Assembly (NCBI RefSeq): GCF_023101765.2
Contig: NC_064215.1
Location: forward strand, 4,774,001 to 4,838,000
From: Spodoptera frugiperda
Lineage: Eukaryota > Arthropoda > Insecta > Lepidoptera > Noctuidae
Length of the DNA stretch: 64,000 bases
Reading direction: 5' to 3'
Under the pieces are notes generated by a model. That model saw only the letters and a list, made by a program, of their open reading frames with translations, did not search any database and was not told where the DNA came from. This document shows, one piece after another, positions 1 to 12,093 of this stretch (within the stretch, counting starts at the first letter, position 1; every line of letters starts with the position of its first letter). The translations under genes were made by a program, and so were the position numbers.

Positions 1-1110
1 TCACTGAAAGAACGAAGGTAATAAAATTCCCAGACATTTTTTTATAATTCCTAGTGATATAGACAGTGACCACAATGAAACAAAACCACATACTTATCGG
101 AAAATAGGTACCAGTAGATTTATACTGATTGATTTTCACTGAATCTCAGTAACAAGCAACAAGAAATCTAATCAAATGTGATCGTCTCAAAACCACATGC
201 AAAATTCTTAGCCTGCTGGATTTCAATAACTTGTGGTCTGGTCTGAATATTTTTGCCGGTTCTTCTAGGAAAGCGTCTAGACAAGATGACATTTCTAATG
301 ATATAATTATGATATTTCTAATTCTAGTTTAAAGTAATAGCTAATTAATAAATAGAGTAATGGCTTTTTGAGAATTTATTTCAACTCTTACAACTATCAT
401 TACAGGAAATATAGCTTTTATTTTATTACTTTTAACAGTGTTATAACTTTGGACCCATTATTAAAAACTAATGCAATTAGTGCCTATATTTTAACCTATC
501 TATTGCTAGACGGTAATAAATGCCATATAACTAAATTGTATAAAACAAAATCGCTTTCTCTGTCCCTGTGTCTCTTTATATGCTTAATTAAATCTTTAGA
601 ACTACGCAACGCATTTTGATGCAGTTTTTTTTGTAGATAGAGTGATTCAAGGTGAAGGTTTATATGTATAATACATGCACAATATATCACCATTGCAGGT
701 CGCTAGTAGGTAATAAATAGATGATAATATTTCTCTACTCACGACTTAAAATCATAAGCAGGAAATTAAATCTTACTCCATCCAAATGTTAAACAAACAT
801 CCCCAATTCTTAACCACAAACTTTCGCGCATCGAACAACTGAAAGGAATAATCTATGTATTTACTATTTCAAGTACATTCTTAACACATATTTCATAATT
901 ACTTACATCATCTTCGATGAAAGGGAGATGCATCACTTTCATAATAAGTATGTTTTTAATTTCGCAACGCGTAAATACTCAGTCATCATGATACTGTCAA
1001 ATGTAATCTTTGGAATAACACCTTTCAAGGCATCGGTTAGAAATGGCTTCCATTCTTTGCAAAATTAATATAATTGCAACAGCATGTACTATACATACAT
1101 AGGTACAGAC

Positions 1111-1233
1111 TGTACCCTTAGTACGAGTTCAGCTCTCTGATTGGCCGGCTCAAATAAACCAACCAATCAGAGCGCAGAATGCGATCTCGTTTCGTTTACT
1201 TTATACGTAAAACAAACTCGTACTAAGGGTACA
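1111..1233. mobile_element. 123-bp MITE with 19-bp terminal inverted repeats
   Basis: Ends TGTACCCTTAGTACGAGTT and its exact reverse complement AACTCGTACTAAGGGTACA. An inner inverted pair (tctgattgg / ccaatcaga) makes most of it a stem. A further partial repeat of the right end (tcgtttactttatacgtaaa) follows at about 1254-1276, so a second copy or a duplication abuts it. Confidence 0.8.
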
Positions 1234-1852
1234 GAGTGCCGAAAGCGCTTTCCTTTCGTTTACTTTATACGTAAAAAAACTATTACTAAGGCTAGTTGTT
1301 AAAACATAATTAAATACCTCATCAATAAATATTTCCGTTACAAACAATAAAAATGAAGAATTATTGCGAATTTAATTATCGCAACAATAAAGAAAAATTG
1401 GCCACAATCATTTTATTGGTAGAAAGTGGCGCGCGCCGCTGAAACTCAAACCTAAATAAAACAGTCATGTATCAAACATTATAAAGAGAAAAGTGAGTTT
1501 GATTGTTTGTGTTGAATAAGTTCTGCTAGACCGTTCTTGTTGCAATGTTGGAAAAGTTACTTTTTAGGTGATAGATAAAATATTTATACTAGATTTTTTT
1601 TCGATATTCCACCGACAATGACGACGAGTGAAGGCGCATGCGGAAATCTGGTAACGTATAACACGATTTTTATGTTTTATATACATACTTGGTTAAATAG
1701 TAGATAAAACAAAGTAATTCGTCGTGTTATTTTGTCAACTTTGTTTCATATTCGTGTTAGTACGCACTATTTATGTATTCGTCTCTATCACGAATATAAA
1801 AATGATGACTAAATCGTATAGGAAATAACCAAGAATATAATTTTAAAAGATT

Positions 1853-2066
1853 TTTTTTTTTTGTTTAACTTTGCCCCACACTAGGAATGTCTCCTGTATC
1901 GTGGGTGCGTTTACAAACATACAAGTTCACATACACATAACACCCAAACCCGAAACAACAATTTGTGGATCACACAAAGAGTTGCTTCGTGCGAGTATCG
2001 AACCCGATACTCGTTACTTGGCAGCCGGTTGCCTAGCCACCGCGCCAACACTGCAGTCTGCAGTCT
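1853..2066 (-). mobile_element. tRNA-derived SINE family 2, copy 1
   Basis: Minus-strand copy: poly-T at 1853-1863 (its A tail), then ctttgccccacactagg..., a conserved tgtgtgatccacaaattgtt core, and a B-box-like GGTTCGATACT near 2000, ending in the tRNA-like head (ccgcgccaacactgcagtc on the plus strand). One of five copies in the window. Confidence 0.85.
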
Positions 2067-2454
2067 CGTATTACGTAGAACTTTACCACAAAACTCATAA
2101 AAAACATAAGTAAATGCCACTGTACTATGTAAATAGGTTACCAGTACGTAATAATCTAGTTAATAATACATAAGTTACCCCTCATTTATCACTACTGTTG
2201 AGTAGTGATCCGAATCACGCCTTCGTATGTATGAATGTAATGAGTGATGCCTCATTAATTTATTATTGTTTGTACTTGGTAAAGGTAAGTTCATATTGTG
2301 CACAGATAAATGGCGATATAGCGGTTGTTATCAAACTACTGTACTGAGAGTCATTTAATGATCCTTATTGTTGTTTTCGGAACGAAATCGATACTAAGGA
2401 ATAGTTTAAGTAATCATTAAATTTCTCTGCGTATGTTTGTCTTTTACTGGTATA

Positions 2455-2580
2455 AACCGGTAAACGAATAGACGAATCACCTGATGGTAAGCAATGGGAC
2501 ACCTGAAACACCAGAGGCGTTACAAGTACGTTGCCGACCTTTTGGGGATTAGGAATTTAAAGGTTGTTAGGGATATTTTT
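2455..2580 (-). mobile_element. Fragment of the same LINE 3' end
   Basis: accggtaaacgaatagacga, acctgatggtaagcaatggg, aacaccagaggcgttacaag and ggattaggaatttaaaggtt match the 41.16-41.29 kb copy with more substitutions. Confidence 0.7.
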
Positions 2581-3788
2581 GAATTTTGGTAATTCTTATC
2601 TAATGGTCAGTATTATTACCTAATTTCGGTTTTGTCGTAAAGGGTTAGAAACAATAAATTGCCTTTTACTATAATCTTGAAAATACTTCTTATTTTACAA
2701 GTACACAGATTAAGGTATTCTTAACTATCTAATATTATTTTCCCTCTAAGAAATGCCAGTCGTCAGTACGCAATAATTTGTCGCGCCGCTTATCAATGTA
2801 AACCTGCGCGTTAAACGTCAGCCGTTACATTAACCTATAAATAACTTTCACAGGCGCAGGCGCATCGATCTCACTACGTGCATCAGTCGAGAAAGGCTAA
2901 TCATATTAATCTAAATCATATTTATTATGTCAAGTTATAATTCAAGCTAGTTACGTCATATTTAGTGATGTGATTGTATGTAGGAACTTTTATTAAAATA
3001 TAACTTATTGCCGTGTCCATTCGAAAGTATGGGAACTATCAAATTAGATAGGCAATGAATCATCTGAACTTTAAATGTCGCTAGAAAGATCAATGGTTGT
3101 ATGATATGAAGTTTAATATATTATGTACAAGCAACAAGAGGATACGTTTAATATTTATTTAGAATGGATTTTCTGTCCTAAATCGATCGTAATCCATAGA
3201 TTTCTGCAACAAGAGTTGCCTTAAGTTCTGACGTAAAAAAATATATCCATATCATAATGTATAACATAAATAACTTTCGATTTAACTTTGATTAAAACAT
3301 ACAATGCAACTAAAACTTTCGAGTAGGAAACGATATTTTATCACCAACACAAACATACTTTGCTTTGTGTACCTGTACACAGACTTGGTGACTCAAATAC
3401 CCATTAACCTGTCTATACGAGACACAATAATCGTACCTAATTATCTAGCTCGTTACAATTTTAGTACATCGTTAACAAGAGAATGCTTGCAACCAAAATA
3501 TTTCCTATTGTCATCGTCAGTTCGATGCCTTCAGGCTAAAATATCGGAAAAAAAATATACACGAGTAACATGACAAATCGATTATTCGATTTTGACTCGA
3601 TAAGGAAAGAGTCTAGTCAAGTCTGTTCTTTTATTTCTCTAGATTCGTTAAGAATATCATTCATATAAGATTGTAGATTCTTTAATGGCTTTAATTACTC
3701 ATTGTTTAGCAATAATAAGTTCTTGGTGGTAAGCTATGTGGTAGGTTGTTACTCGTACTCGGAATGTCTCAACCCTAACTATTTCGTT

Positions 3789-3973
3789 ATTTTTTTTAAC
3801 TTTGCACAACACTAGTATTTGCTCCTGTGTCACGGGTGCGTTTCCAAAGATACAATTTCACATACACATGACACCCAGGATCACACAAAGAGTTGGTCGA
3901 ACTCAAATCGAACCCGCTACTCGTTGCACGGCAGCCAGTTACCACCACCACCGCGTCAACCGCGCAGTCAAAC
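3789..3973 (-). mobile_element. tRNA-derived SINE family 2, copy 2 (internally shortened)
   Basis: Same layout as copy 1: T-run, ctttgcacaacactag, caagttcacatacac-like block, gatcacacaaagagttg, and the head ending accgcgtcaaccgcgcagtc. The acccgaaacaacaatttgtg block is missing between acacccagg and atcacac. Confidence 0.8.
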
Positions 3974-5357
3974 TGTCACTCATACGAGAAAAAAAGGTAT
4001 AATTATATGTGGTATCACACGAATGAATTTATTATTATCGACGGCAGATGACTATCAGACGCAATGCGTTAAGATGTAACGTAGGTAATTGGGAAAAAAG
4101 TATAAAAGCATCGTCTTCACTTTCTATCTAGAATTTTTAATTAAAACATTCTTTAAATAAAGTGGAATCGTCCATCTGTCCAACTATAGTTATCTTCATA
4201 GATAAGAGATCTTTAATTACGCAATAAATCTTTGTTGTACACTATTTATCTACTATTGAGTAAACGCGAACGCGAAGCAAATATCAATGTACACTTACAT
4301 TAATAGAATTAATTGACGGTACCTTTGAGTAAATTGTTAGCGAGTACTTCGAAATCCTGATTTATGATCGTGTTTCATTTAACAATGTGAACTGGGTCTT
4401 CAATTAGAGTGGAATTGGAGCTTCAAATAATATATCTTAACATAGTAACATAATCTACTCTATAAGTTCTTAAAACCTTATTGAACATATTTGTATAAGC
4501 ACGTATCTAAAGCTAATAAGCAGATTCTGAGTTTATCGCACACAAACACAGATAAATAAACAAAAACACGTTAATAACATTTTTGGGTTCGGCATTGATA
4601 ATAATAACAGCCCTTGCTATTTATTTATTTTTATATTTTCATTGTACAGACAAGCACTTTTTATACGATTTTATTATATATATGTATAGATTTATGTAGA
4701 ATTATTACAAACTTAATCCATTGTTTAAGTCTTTAGTCTTTTGCAGTTTAAACATCATAGTTCTGCTTTACGTAACAAAATATTAATTTCAATGTAAGTA
4801 AAGTAAGTTAGTATAAATAAAGAAATCTGGCTCAGTGCCGCAGCCTCATTCCCCACATTTCCATGTTACTGGCAATTTTTTTGTTGTCAATAATGACATT
4901 TTTTTTCTCACTTGTAAGCCGAAAATCTTGTTTATTTTTTTACCGTAGCGCGGAATGACTTGCGATCATTACCCCGATCGGCTTTATGTCAAAAATATTG
5001 TGCAGGTTTTTTAGCGAAACAGGTCATTCATTTTGTAACTACATTATATTATGTTAATAAAGACGACGTCGAGTAATACTTTTTGTGCAGAGATTTAAAT
5101 AGAAAACGAAAATTCAATTTTCCTTCACAAATTTGTTATAGATAAATTGAATCAGTTCGAATCAACTTATATAAAGACAACTATAAATATACTTGCGGGA
5201 GTTATCCTATCGAATTAGTAATAGCTGCTAATGTTCTAGTATTTAGATAAAGATTAGACCAGTAGGTAATCTAGGAAGATTAGGGCACAAGCAGTAGGCG
5301 TGGATTTAGAAAGCTTTGATAAATGCGGCTTAAACTAAGTCTAGCTGGAGGCTCGAT

Positions 5358-5404
5358 TGGAAAGCTGGGTGCAACCTGGCTAACGGGTTGTTGCAGCTTT
5401 CCAT
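5358..5404. repeat. Interrupted inverted repeat
   Basis: ggaaagct and agctttcc (exact, 8 bp) enclose a second pair, gcaacc and gggttg, around tggctaac. May be part of an unrecognised element. Confidence 0.4.
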
Positions 5405-5639
5405 GGCGAGATGCGCTTTCTGATATCAAACACCATTATGTATTGGGTAAATGTGTTCCATTGTTACTCATTACGAGGTGATTGCAGCTGATGATGAGTT
5501 GATGTGGGGCTCTACCGAGTTATATATAGTTATATCTCACTTATCATGTTTATGTATTCGAACTTCTTAGTACGTACTGTTGTATCACACTATCATACTA
5601 ACAATATTATAAATTTGACTATGTATTTATTTGGACATT

Positions 5640-5775
5640 TGTCCGTCAATCACGCTGAAACTACAGAACGGATTTTGATGAAATTTTGTATACAGACAGG
5701 GTATGAGCTGACTTGGTTGATAGGATACTTTTTATCCTACGGGAACATGGACGAAGCCGCTGACAGAAGCTAGTA
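5640..5775 (+). mobile_element. Degenerate insect retroelement tail
   Basis: aactacagaacggattttga, tgaaattttgtatacagaca and gaagccgctgacagaagcta form the common insect repeat motif in which a 'find/criticise' style tail ends at gctagt. Similar fragments occur at about 23280-23330 and 62795-62840. Family not assigned. Confidence 0.5.
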
Positions 5776-6031
5776 TTATATATGTTTAGTATAAGTTTTT
5801 TAGTTTCAATAACAATAACATGACATCTTTTGTCAGGCATCGGCAGGTTTTTTGTCAGGTGTCAAGAGTAGAACGAGTTCTCAAAAGGGAAATGTATTTA
5901 AGCCCAGATCTATATAAACACGAGTGTCAGAATTTAAACCTCACTTTACCACTGACACAGTAAATTAATTATGACACTTTTTTAATTAATTGCTTGCATA
6001 GCAACTACATACCGAATACTTATAAGATCAA

Positions 6032-6869
6032 CGGTACCGGTATATACTGTGTACTTACGATAATTTTATTAATCAATGAAATATTAAGGTTGCCCTACTT
6101 TCATACATTAAACACACTTGAACAGTTGAACACTCCTACTCTCTCCCGCATAAAGTACAACCGTAATAATATCATCCCATTACGATTCAAAATTCACAAA
6201 AATGGTGACAAATACCTTAACACTAAAATTCAAGCAATTTTTACTCCTACCACTTTATAATAAAGTCTCTAATAGATTGAGCGGGTTTGATAGGAACAAA
6301 ACAACCGATTTTAAACTGTATTCCTTTGAAATAAAGTGTCTTTTAACTTGAGCAGGTTTTGTTAGGATGATTGTTTGAAAAAATAGTATAGTCATCTTCA
6401 CCCATAATGGTAGCAGAGTAGTAATGGTGTAAGCAGAGTACAAGGTTAAAGATACAGGTAACGGCCGCGGTAATCGTTTTATTGTAACTAAATGATCTCT
6501 AACGAGGTGGAATCGGGAGTTAAGGTTAGTTCACAATGGCCGGAATAGATACGTATGTATCTACGGTTCCTATGATGTACAAACTTACACAAATAAATGC
6601 GGATCATTTGTATACATTGTATTATGGTATCTACTTGCTAGTATATTTAGAAAAACGTAAAGTAAAAGTAACCTATTTTAAATTAAAAGCCCAAAATATT
6701 GTGTTTGAACAAAATTTAATTACCATTTATATTAAAGTAGGTAAGTACTTTTATGAGAAATTGCCTTTGTTTTCTGTATTCCTGGTGCCTTTCCAAAAAC
6801 AAATTATAACAGTTAGTCCAGTCAATTTAGGAATTCACCTCGGAATTCGAGATACCCAGCTGTAATTTT
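6032..6869 (+). repeat. Long inverted repeat arm A (left)
   Basis: Reverse complement of 7488-8335 over about 840 bp with very few differences; a 62-codon open frame in the arm is identical in both copies (6443-6255 minus and 7924-8112 plus). One clear difference is an insertion of about 13 bp in the right copy near 7675-7690. The arm holds a 109-codon frame (6536-6865, plus, MAGIDTYVSTVPMMYKL...) with a good start context, altered in the other copy; I do not recognise its product. The two arms are about 620 bp apart and would form a long hairpin if transcribed. Confidence 0.9.
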
Positions 6870-7411
6870 GTATATACTTGTATATTGACACCCTAAAACT
6901 TGTCTCAAAACCTACATATGGCAGTCTGGTAGGGTGTAAGCAACTCTTAAATTTTAAGGTCAAAGGTTCCAAAAATCGGTTTTTTGCGCTTTTTTGGAAA
7001 TATCTCATTTCCTATGGGTTTTTGGTATTTGCATTTAATACCAATATTGTAGAATACAAAATTCTCTACAACTTTTGTCTAAACTTTTTTTTATACGGTG
7101 AACCGTTTTCGAGATAGAGGGCGGAGAGCGCGCGGTCACTGCATCTCTTCATAAAAATTTTTTTCGTCTAACCTATCCGTGATGGTTGTCTATGGATAGG
7201 ACATTAAAAAATACGTCATGGTTCCTAAAACCATTTTTCGTCAAAATCAATCGTTTGAAAGATAGACGCTTCCAAAGTGGAAAAATTAGGTCTATAGAAT
7301 GTGTCCTGCCCTCTAACTTTTAAAATAAGTGAGTAAGAAAACTAAAAAAAAATATATGCTGTAGATTTTAATGGAAACTTTCAATGAAAATTGGTTTGAA
7401 TGAGATATCAT
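6870..7411 (+). repeat. Inverted repeat arm B (left)
   Basis: Sequence from the cagctgtaattttgtatata junction through a GC-rich ggcggagagcgcgcggtcac block to ggtttgaatgagatatcat. It is the inverted counterpart of 9512-10060, with scattered substitutions and small indels, clearly more diverged than arms A/A'. A chance open frame in it (6878-7117) matches one in the other arm (10018-9809) with many replacements, so these are homologous noncoding copies. Confidence 0.85.
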
Positions 7412-7487
7412 AATTAGTTTTTAAGAATTGATTAAAAGAATTGAGAAAGTGGAAAATTAAGTGTGTTTTTCTTAAAATGTATAAAAA

Positions 7488-8335
7488 ATTACAGCTGGGT
7501 ATCTCGAATTCCGAGGTGAATTCCTAAATTGACTGGACTAACTGTTATAATTTGTTTTTGGAAAGGCACCAGGAATACAGAAAACAAAGGCAATTTCTCA
7601 TAAAAGTACTTACCTACTTTAATATAAATGGTAATTAAATTTTGTTCAAACACAATATTTTGGGCTTTTAATTTAGAGAAAGGTATTAAAATAGGTTACT
7701 TTTACTTTACGTTTTTCTAAATATACTAGCAAGTAGATACCATAATACAATGTATACAAATGATCCGCATTTATTTGTGTAAGTTTGTACATCATGTGAA
7801 CTGTAGATACATACGTATCTATTCCGGCCATTGTGAACTAACCTTAACTCCCGATTCCACCTCGTTAGAGATCATTTAGTTACAATAAAACGATTACCGC
7901 GGCCGTTACCTGTATCTTTAACCTTGTACTCTGCTTACACCATTACTACTCTGCTACCATTATGGGTGAAGATGACTATACTATTTTTTCAAACAATCAT
8001 CCTAACAAAACCTGCTCAAGTTAAAAGACACTTTATTTCAAAGGAATACAGTTTAAAATCGGTTGTTTTGTTCCTATCAAACCCGCTCAATCTATTAGAG
8101 ACTTTATTATAAAGTGGTAGGAGTAAAAATTGCTTGAATTTTAGTGTTAAGGTATTTGTCACCATTTTTGTGAATTTTGAATCGTAATGGGATGATATTA
8201 TTACGGTTGTACTTTATGCGGGAGAGAGTAGGAGTGTTCAACTGTTCAAGTGTGTTTAATGTATGAAAGTAGGGCAACCTTAATATTTCATTGATTAATA
8301 AAATTATCGTAAGTACACAGTATATACCGGTACCG
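7488..8335 (-). repeat. Long inverted repeat arm A' (right)
   Basis: Inverted copy of 6032-6869. It begins just after the acccagctgtaatttt junction that also borders arm B, and ends abruptly at GGTACCG where the truncated RTE begins; the left copy continues differently there. The near identity of the arms points to a recent duplication or gene conversion. Confidence 0.9.
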
Positions 8336-9514
8336 AAAAGGTTTCAGTACCATAGACCACATTCATACGCTGCGGCAGATTATACAGAAGACCGAGGAGT
8401 ATAACTTGCCACTATGCTTGGCGTTTGTGGACTATGAGAAAGCCTTCGATTCAATCGAAACCTGGGCGGTGCTGCAGTCTCTCCAGCGGTGCCACATCGA
8501 CTATAGATACATCGAGGTTTTGAAGTGTTTGTATAACAACGCCACCATGCGCATCCGACTCCAGGAAGAGACTACGAGGCCAATCCAGTTGCGGAAGGGC
8601 GTGAGACAGGGAGACGTTATATCTCCGAAACTGTTCACGAACGCACTGGAGGACGTTTTTAAGCTCTTGGACTGGAGCGGACGCGGCATCAACATTAATG
8701 GCGAATACATCACTCATCTCCGTTTCGCCGATGACATAGTCGTAATGGCAGAGTCGCTGGAAGAGCTGAACACCATGCTCAGCGACCTCAATACCGTTTC
8801 CCAACAGGTGGGCCTTAAAATGAACATGGACAAGACGAAAATCATGTCAAATGTCCATGTTGCACCTATACCGGTTGTCGTTGGGAACGATATACTCGAA
8901 GTTGTAGACCACTACACATACCTGGGTCAGATCATCCAGCTAGGTAGGTCCAACTTCGAGAAAGAGGTCGCTCGAAGAATCCAACTCGGATGGGCAGCAT
9001 TTGGGAAGTTGCATGAAGTCTTCTCGTCAAAAATCCCGCAGTGTCTGAAGACCAGGATGTACAACCAGTGTGTGTTGCCAGTGATGACGTACGGTACCGA
9101 GACATGGTCCCTAACTGCTGGCCTTTTAGAAAGGCTCAGAGTCGCCCAGCGCGCGATGGAGAGAGCTATGCTCGGAGTATCTTTGCGCGACAAAATCCGA
9201 AATATGGAAATTCGCCAAAGAACAAGAGTTACAGACATAGCTCTCAAAATATGCAGGCTGAAGTGGCAATGGGCAGGCCACGTCGCTCGGAGGACTGATG
9301 GCCGCTGGGCCAGGAAGGTGACTGAGTGGCGACCGCGGACCGGAAGACGCAGCGTGGGCAGACCTCCCACTAGGTGGACCGACGACATCGTCAGAGTGGC
9401 GGGGAGCCAGTGGATGCAGGTGGCGGCTTGTCGTTCTACGTGGAGGACCAAGGGGAGGCCTTTGTTCAGCAGTGGACGTCTCTCGGCTGATGATGATGAT
9501 GATGAATTATGATA
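8336..9514 (+). mobile_element. 5'-truncated RTE-type non-LTR retrotransposon (reverse transcriptase 3' part)
   Basis: One open frame without stops runs from the truncation point (about 8340, KGFSTIDHIHTLRQIIQ) to TGA at 9510-9512, about 390 residues. Reverse transcriptase motifs are in order: LAFVDYEKAFDS (catalytic Asp), RKGVRQGDVISPKLF, HLRFADDIVVMAE (FADD catalytic box), and GLKMNMDKTKIMS, followed by the C-terminal domain with MTYGTETWSLT and WQWAGHVAR. The frame ends in a run of Asp codons, the (GAT)n tail that ends RTE elements. The 5' half, including the APE endonuclease and first RT motifs, is absent, so it cannot move on its own. The intact frame suggests a young insertion. It sits between two inverted repeats. 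Confidence 0.92.
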
Positions 9515-10060
9515 TCTCGTTCAAACCAATTTTCGTTGAAAGTTTCCAAAAGTAAAATATACAGCTTTTATTTATTTTTTTTGTTTTCTCACTCTCTTAT
9601 TTTAAAAGTTAGAGGGCAGGACACAATCTATAGACCTAATTTTTCCACTTTGGAAGCGTCTATCTTTCAAATGATTGATTTTGACGAAAAATGGTTTTAG
9701 GAACCATGACGTATTTTTTAATGTCCTATCCATAGACATCCATCACGGATAGGTTAGACGAAAAAAAAATTTTTTGAAGAGATGCAGTGACCGCGCGCTC
9801 TCCGCCCTCTATCTCGAAAACGGTTCACCGTATAAAAAAAAGTTTAGACAAAAGTTGTAGAGAATTTTGTATTTCACAATATTGCTATTGAATACAACTG
9901 CCAAAAACCCATAGGAAATGAGATATTTCGAAAAAACCGCAAAAAAACGATTTTTGGGCCCTTTGACCCTGAATTTTAAGGGTTGCTTACACCCTACCAT
10001 ATGTAGGTTTTGAGACAAGTTTTAGGATGTCAATATACAAGTATATACAAAATTACAGCT
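9512..10060 (-). repeat. Inverted repeat arm B' (right)
   Basis: Inverted copy of 6870-7411, starting directly at the end of the RTE (GAT)n tail and ending at acagctgggtatctcg. The sequence after it (10060-10120) still resembles the end of arm A (gggtatctcgnattccga, then gactggacta), so the larger unit seems to be A-B in both orientations with the RTE between. Confidence 0.85.
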
Positions 10061-10817
10061 GGGTATCTCGCATTCCGAGATTCTTACCTAATTTTGCCTT
10101 ATTTGACTGGACTAAGTCTCATTTTAACTGAATTAGATCAAAAGCCCACAGATAAATTTTCTTTATGTTGAAGAACAGACAATGTGTTCGAAATCCAAAA
10201 TGAATGAAGAAATATTACTTCAATTAAAAAAAAATACAAAATGTGTTAATTATGACTATATTGCTATTTAGCTAATATAGACTAGTTTCCTCATATTTAA
10301 TACTTTTTTCGAAACGTGAAAAACTATATTTTCTATGAATTTTGTACGAAATAGTGCGTTTTGACGTCAGCAGCATATTTTTTATATTTCAAGTAACAGA
10401 CTTATTTCTAGATGCTAGAAAAATTTGAAAATTAAGTAGATTTGATGGTAAATCTACGAACGAAAGTTGTGATTAATCTTGAATATTTTATTGTATTGAA
10501 AAGTCTAAAATAATTTATTTTGTCTGAGAAAACTACTCAAGTGACTGTAAAACCTAAAAATCTAGTACGAACCTTACAAACCTCCTTGCTAACATTATGA
10601 ACTTAGCTTTTATCACGAGAAATCGTGGCAAAGCGTTGAGAATAGGACTTTTATGCCAAAGGCAGTATCGGGACCTTTCTTCTAGTGACTTATTTATTCT
10701 CACTGATACATCCATGACCATTTCTCTTTAGGTTCTATTACCGATTATTTAGAAAAAGCGATTTGATTCGAATATCTCTACAATATTTTAAAACATAGGT
10801 CAAATAGAACAGTTTAA

Positions 10818-10970
10818 AAAATCTTTGTCCTACACTACAATTTTCTCCTGTGTGTCGTGGATGCGTTTACAAACACACAAGTTCACATACACACGACACC
10901 CAGACCCAAAACTACAAGTTGTGGATCACACAAGAAGTTGCTCCGTGCGGAATCGAACTTACTGCACGTA
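10818..10970 (-). mobile_element. tRNA-derived SINE family 2, copy 3 (head truncated)
   Basis: Starts atctttgtcctacactac and includes tctcctgtgtgtcgtggatgcg, cacacgacacccagaccc and gtggatcacacaag; stops at aatcgaacttactgcacgta, so the 5' tRNA-like half is lost. Confidence 0.8.
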
Positions 10971-12058
10971 CATGAACACTAAGCACTAGACACATAGGTC
11001 TACAAAAAATATACCAAGTTAAGTATCCAAACTGGTTTGATTATTATATATTCATATTGATATTCACCCTGTACCTCGTCCCTTAATAACATAAATTATA
11101 GACGGTAGCTAAACAAGTCAGTAAATACATAATGAAATAATTTGATCAGTAATGTATGTGCATATAATAAACTGCGCGTGCCTCACAGTTAACTGGCTTA
11201 CAAAATGATGTATGGGCGCGTGTAGTCAACGTATTGCTACCTTACTAATTAATATTGTAAACTTATTATAAATCGTTTGTTTGTACTTTGTACACGATAG
11301 TTTATTTAATAAGTTATGGGATGACAAATCGTTTTTGTATTGAAAGTGACATATTTTGTGAGCAGGTTGTTTTGGAATTGCGTAAGTCTAAATAAACAAG
11401 TCGGTGAGTCAATGTTATTAGAAGTAAATAAAACCTTTTTTTATAGATCAAGAAACACAATTGCTGATTCAGTTTAGTTAATGGTACTTTTGTAGAACCC
11501 TCATTACCCTAAAATCGAATAAAAACATTAGGTATGTAAATGTAAAATAATATGTACCAAAATTCTTAAACGCAGATAAATAATGCAAATATATGTGTGA
11601 CCACGGCTAAATACCACGAACTATCATTACCCATTACCTATGCAAACAATAGCGGAATGGTAATGTGGTCCACTCATGCGCAAAAAGAAGTGATCAGTGA
11701 TCACATGCCGTTACTTCAACAAAACAATTACATCCTAGATTACAGAGCAGTAACATATACTTAGTTTCAGTAAAAATTATGCTCCATAAAAATTAATGAA
11801 TAATTTCATAACAAAGTTAAATATTCTGCATAGGAATTAAAAATAATTGCGAGCTAATTATTGGTTAGGATAAGAAATGGTTCAAAAATGTATCATTATT
11901 ACCTATGTGTAACAGGATAGTTGGCTAATGTAAACCAGTATATGAGCTGATAATGATGGATAAACATGGAGTTTATCTGTCCAATGCACGTTTTAAGAGA
12001 TGACCAGGGCGCTTACTCTTGAATTCAATCTCAATTTCAATAATTATACAATGTCAAA

Positions 12059-12093
12059 GCGACGGTTGGAGTTGCATAAACTCCGATCGTCGC
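12059..12093. repeat. Hairpin with about 15 paired bases
   Basis: gcgacggttggagtt and aactccgatcgtcgc pair throughout if two G-U pairs are allowed, leaving a short loop. The stem is shorter than usual for a microRNA precursor. Confidence 0.45.

Larger units (their letters stand above)
1..5990. other. Noncoding AT-rich region (intron or intergenic)
   Basis: Apart from the MITE at 1.1 kb, two SINEs, a LINE fragment, the 5.36-kb inverted repeat and the tail at 5.64 kb, I see no convincing exon. The short open frames here are of random composition and have no matching splice signals. Confidence 0.5.

Noticed and set aside
6878..7117. A conserved protein, because similar frames occur at 6.9 and 10.0 kb
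   Set aside because: The two frames are inverted-repeat copies of one noncoding element; similarity is shared ancestry of the DNA, with no coding pattern evident.
8336..9514. Autonomous, complete retrotransposon
   Set aside because: The endonuclease and the N-terminal half of the reverse transcriptase are missing.
12059..12093. microRNA precursor
   Set aside because: The stem is about 15 pairs, too short for a 22-nt duplex, and no flanking stem extension is seen.
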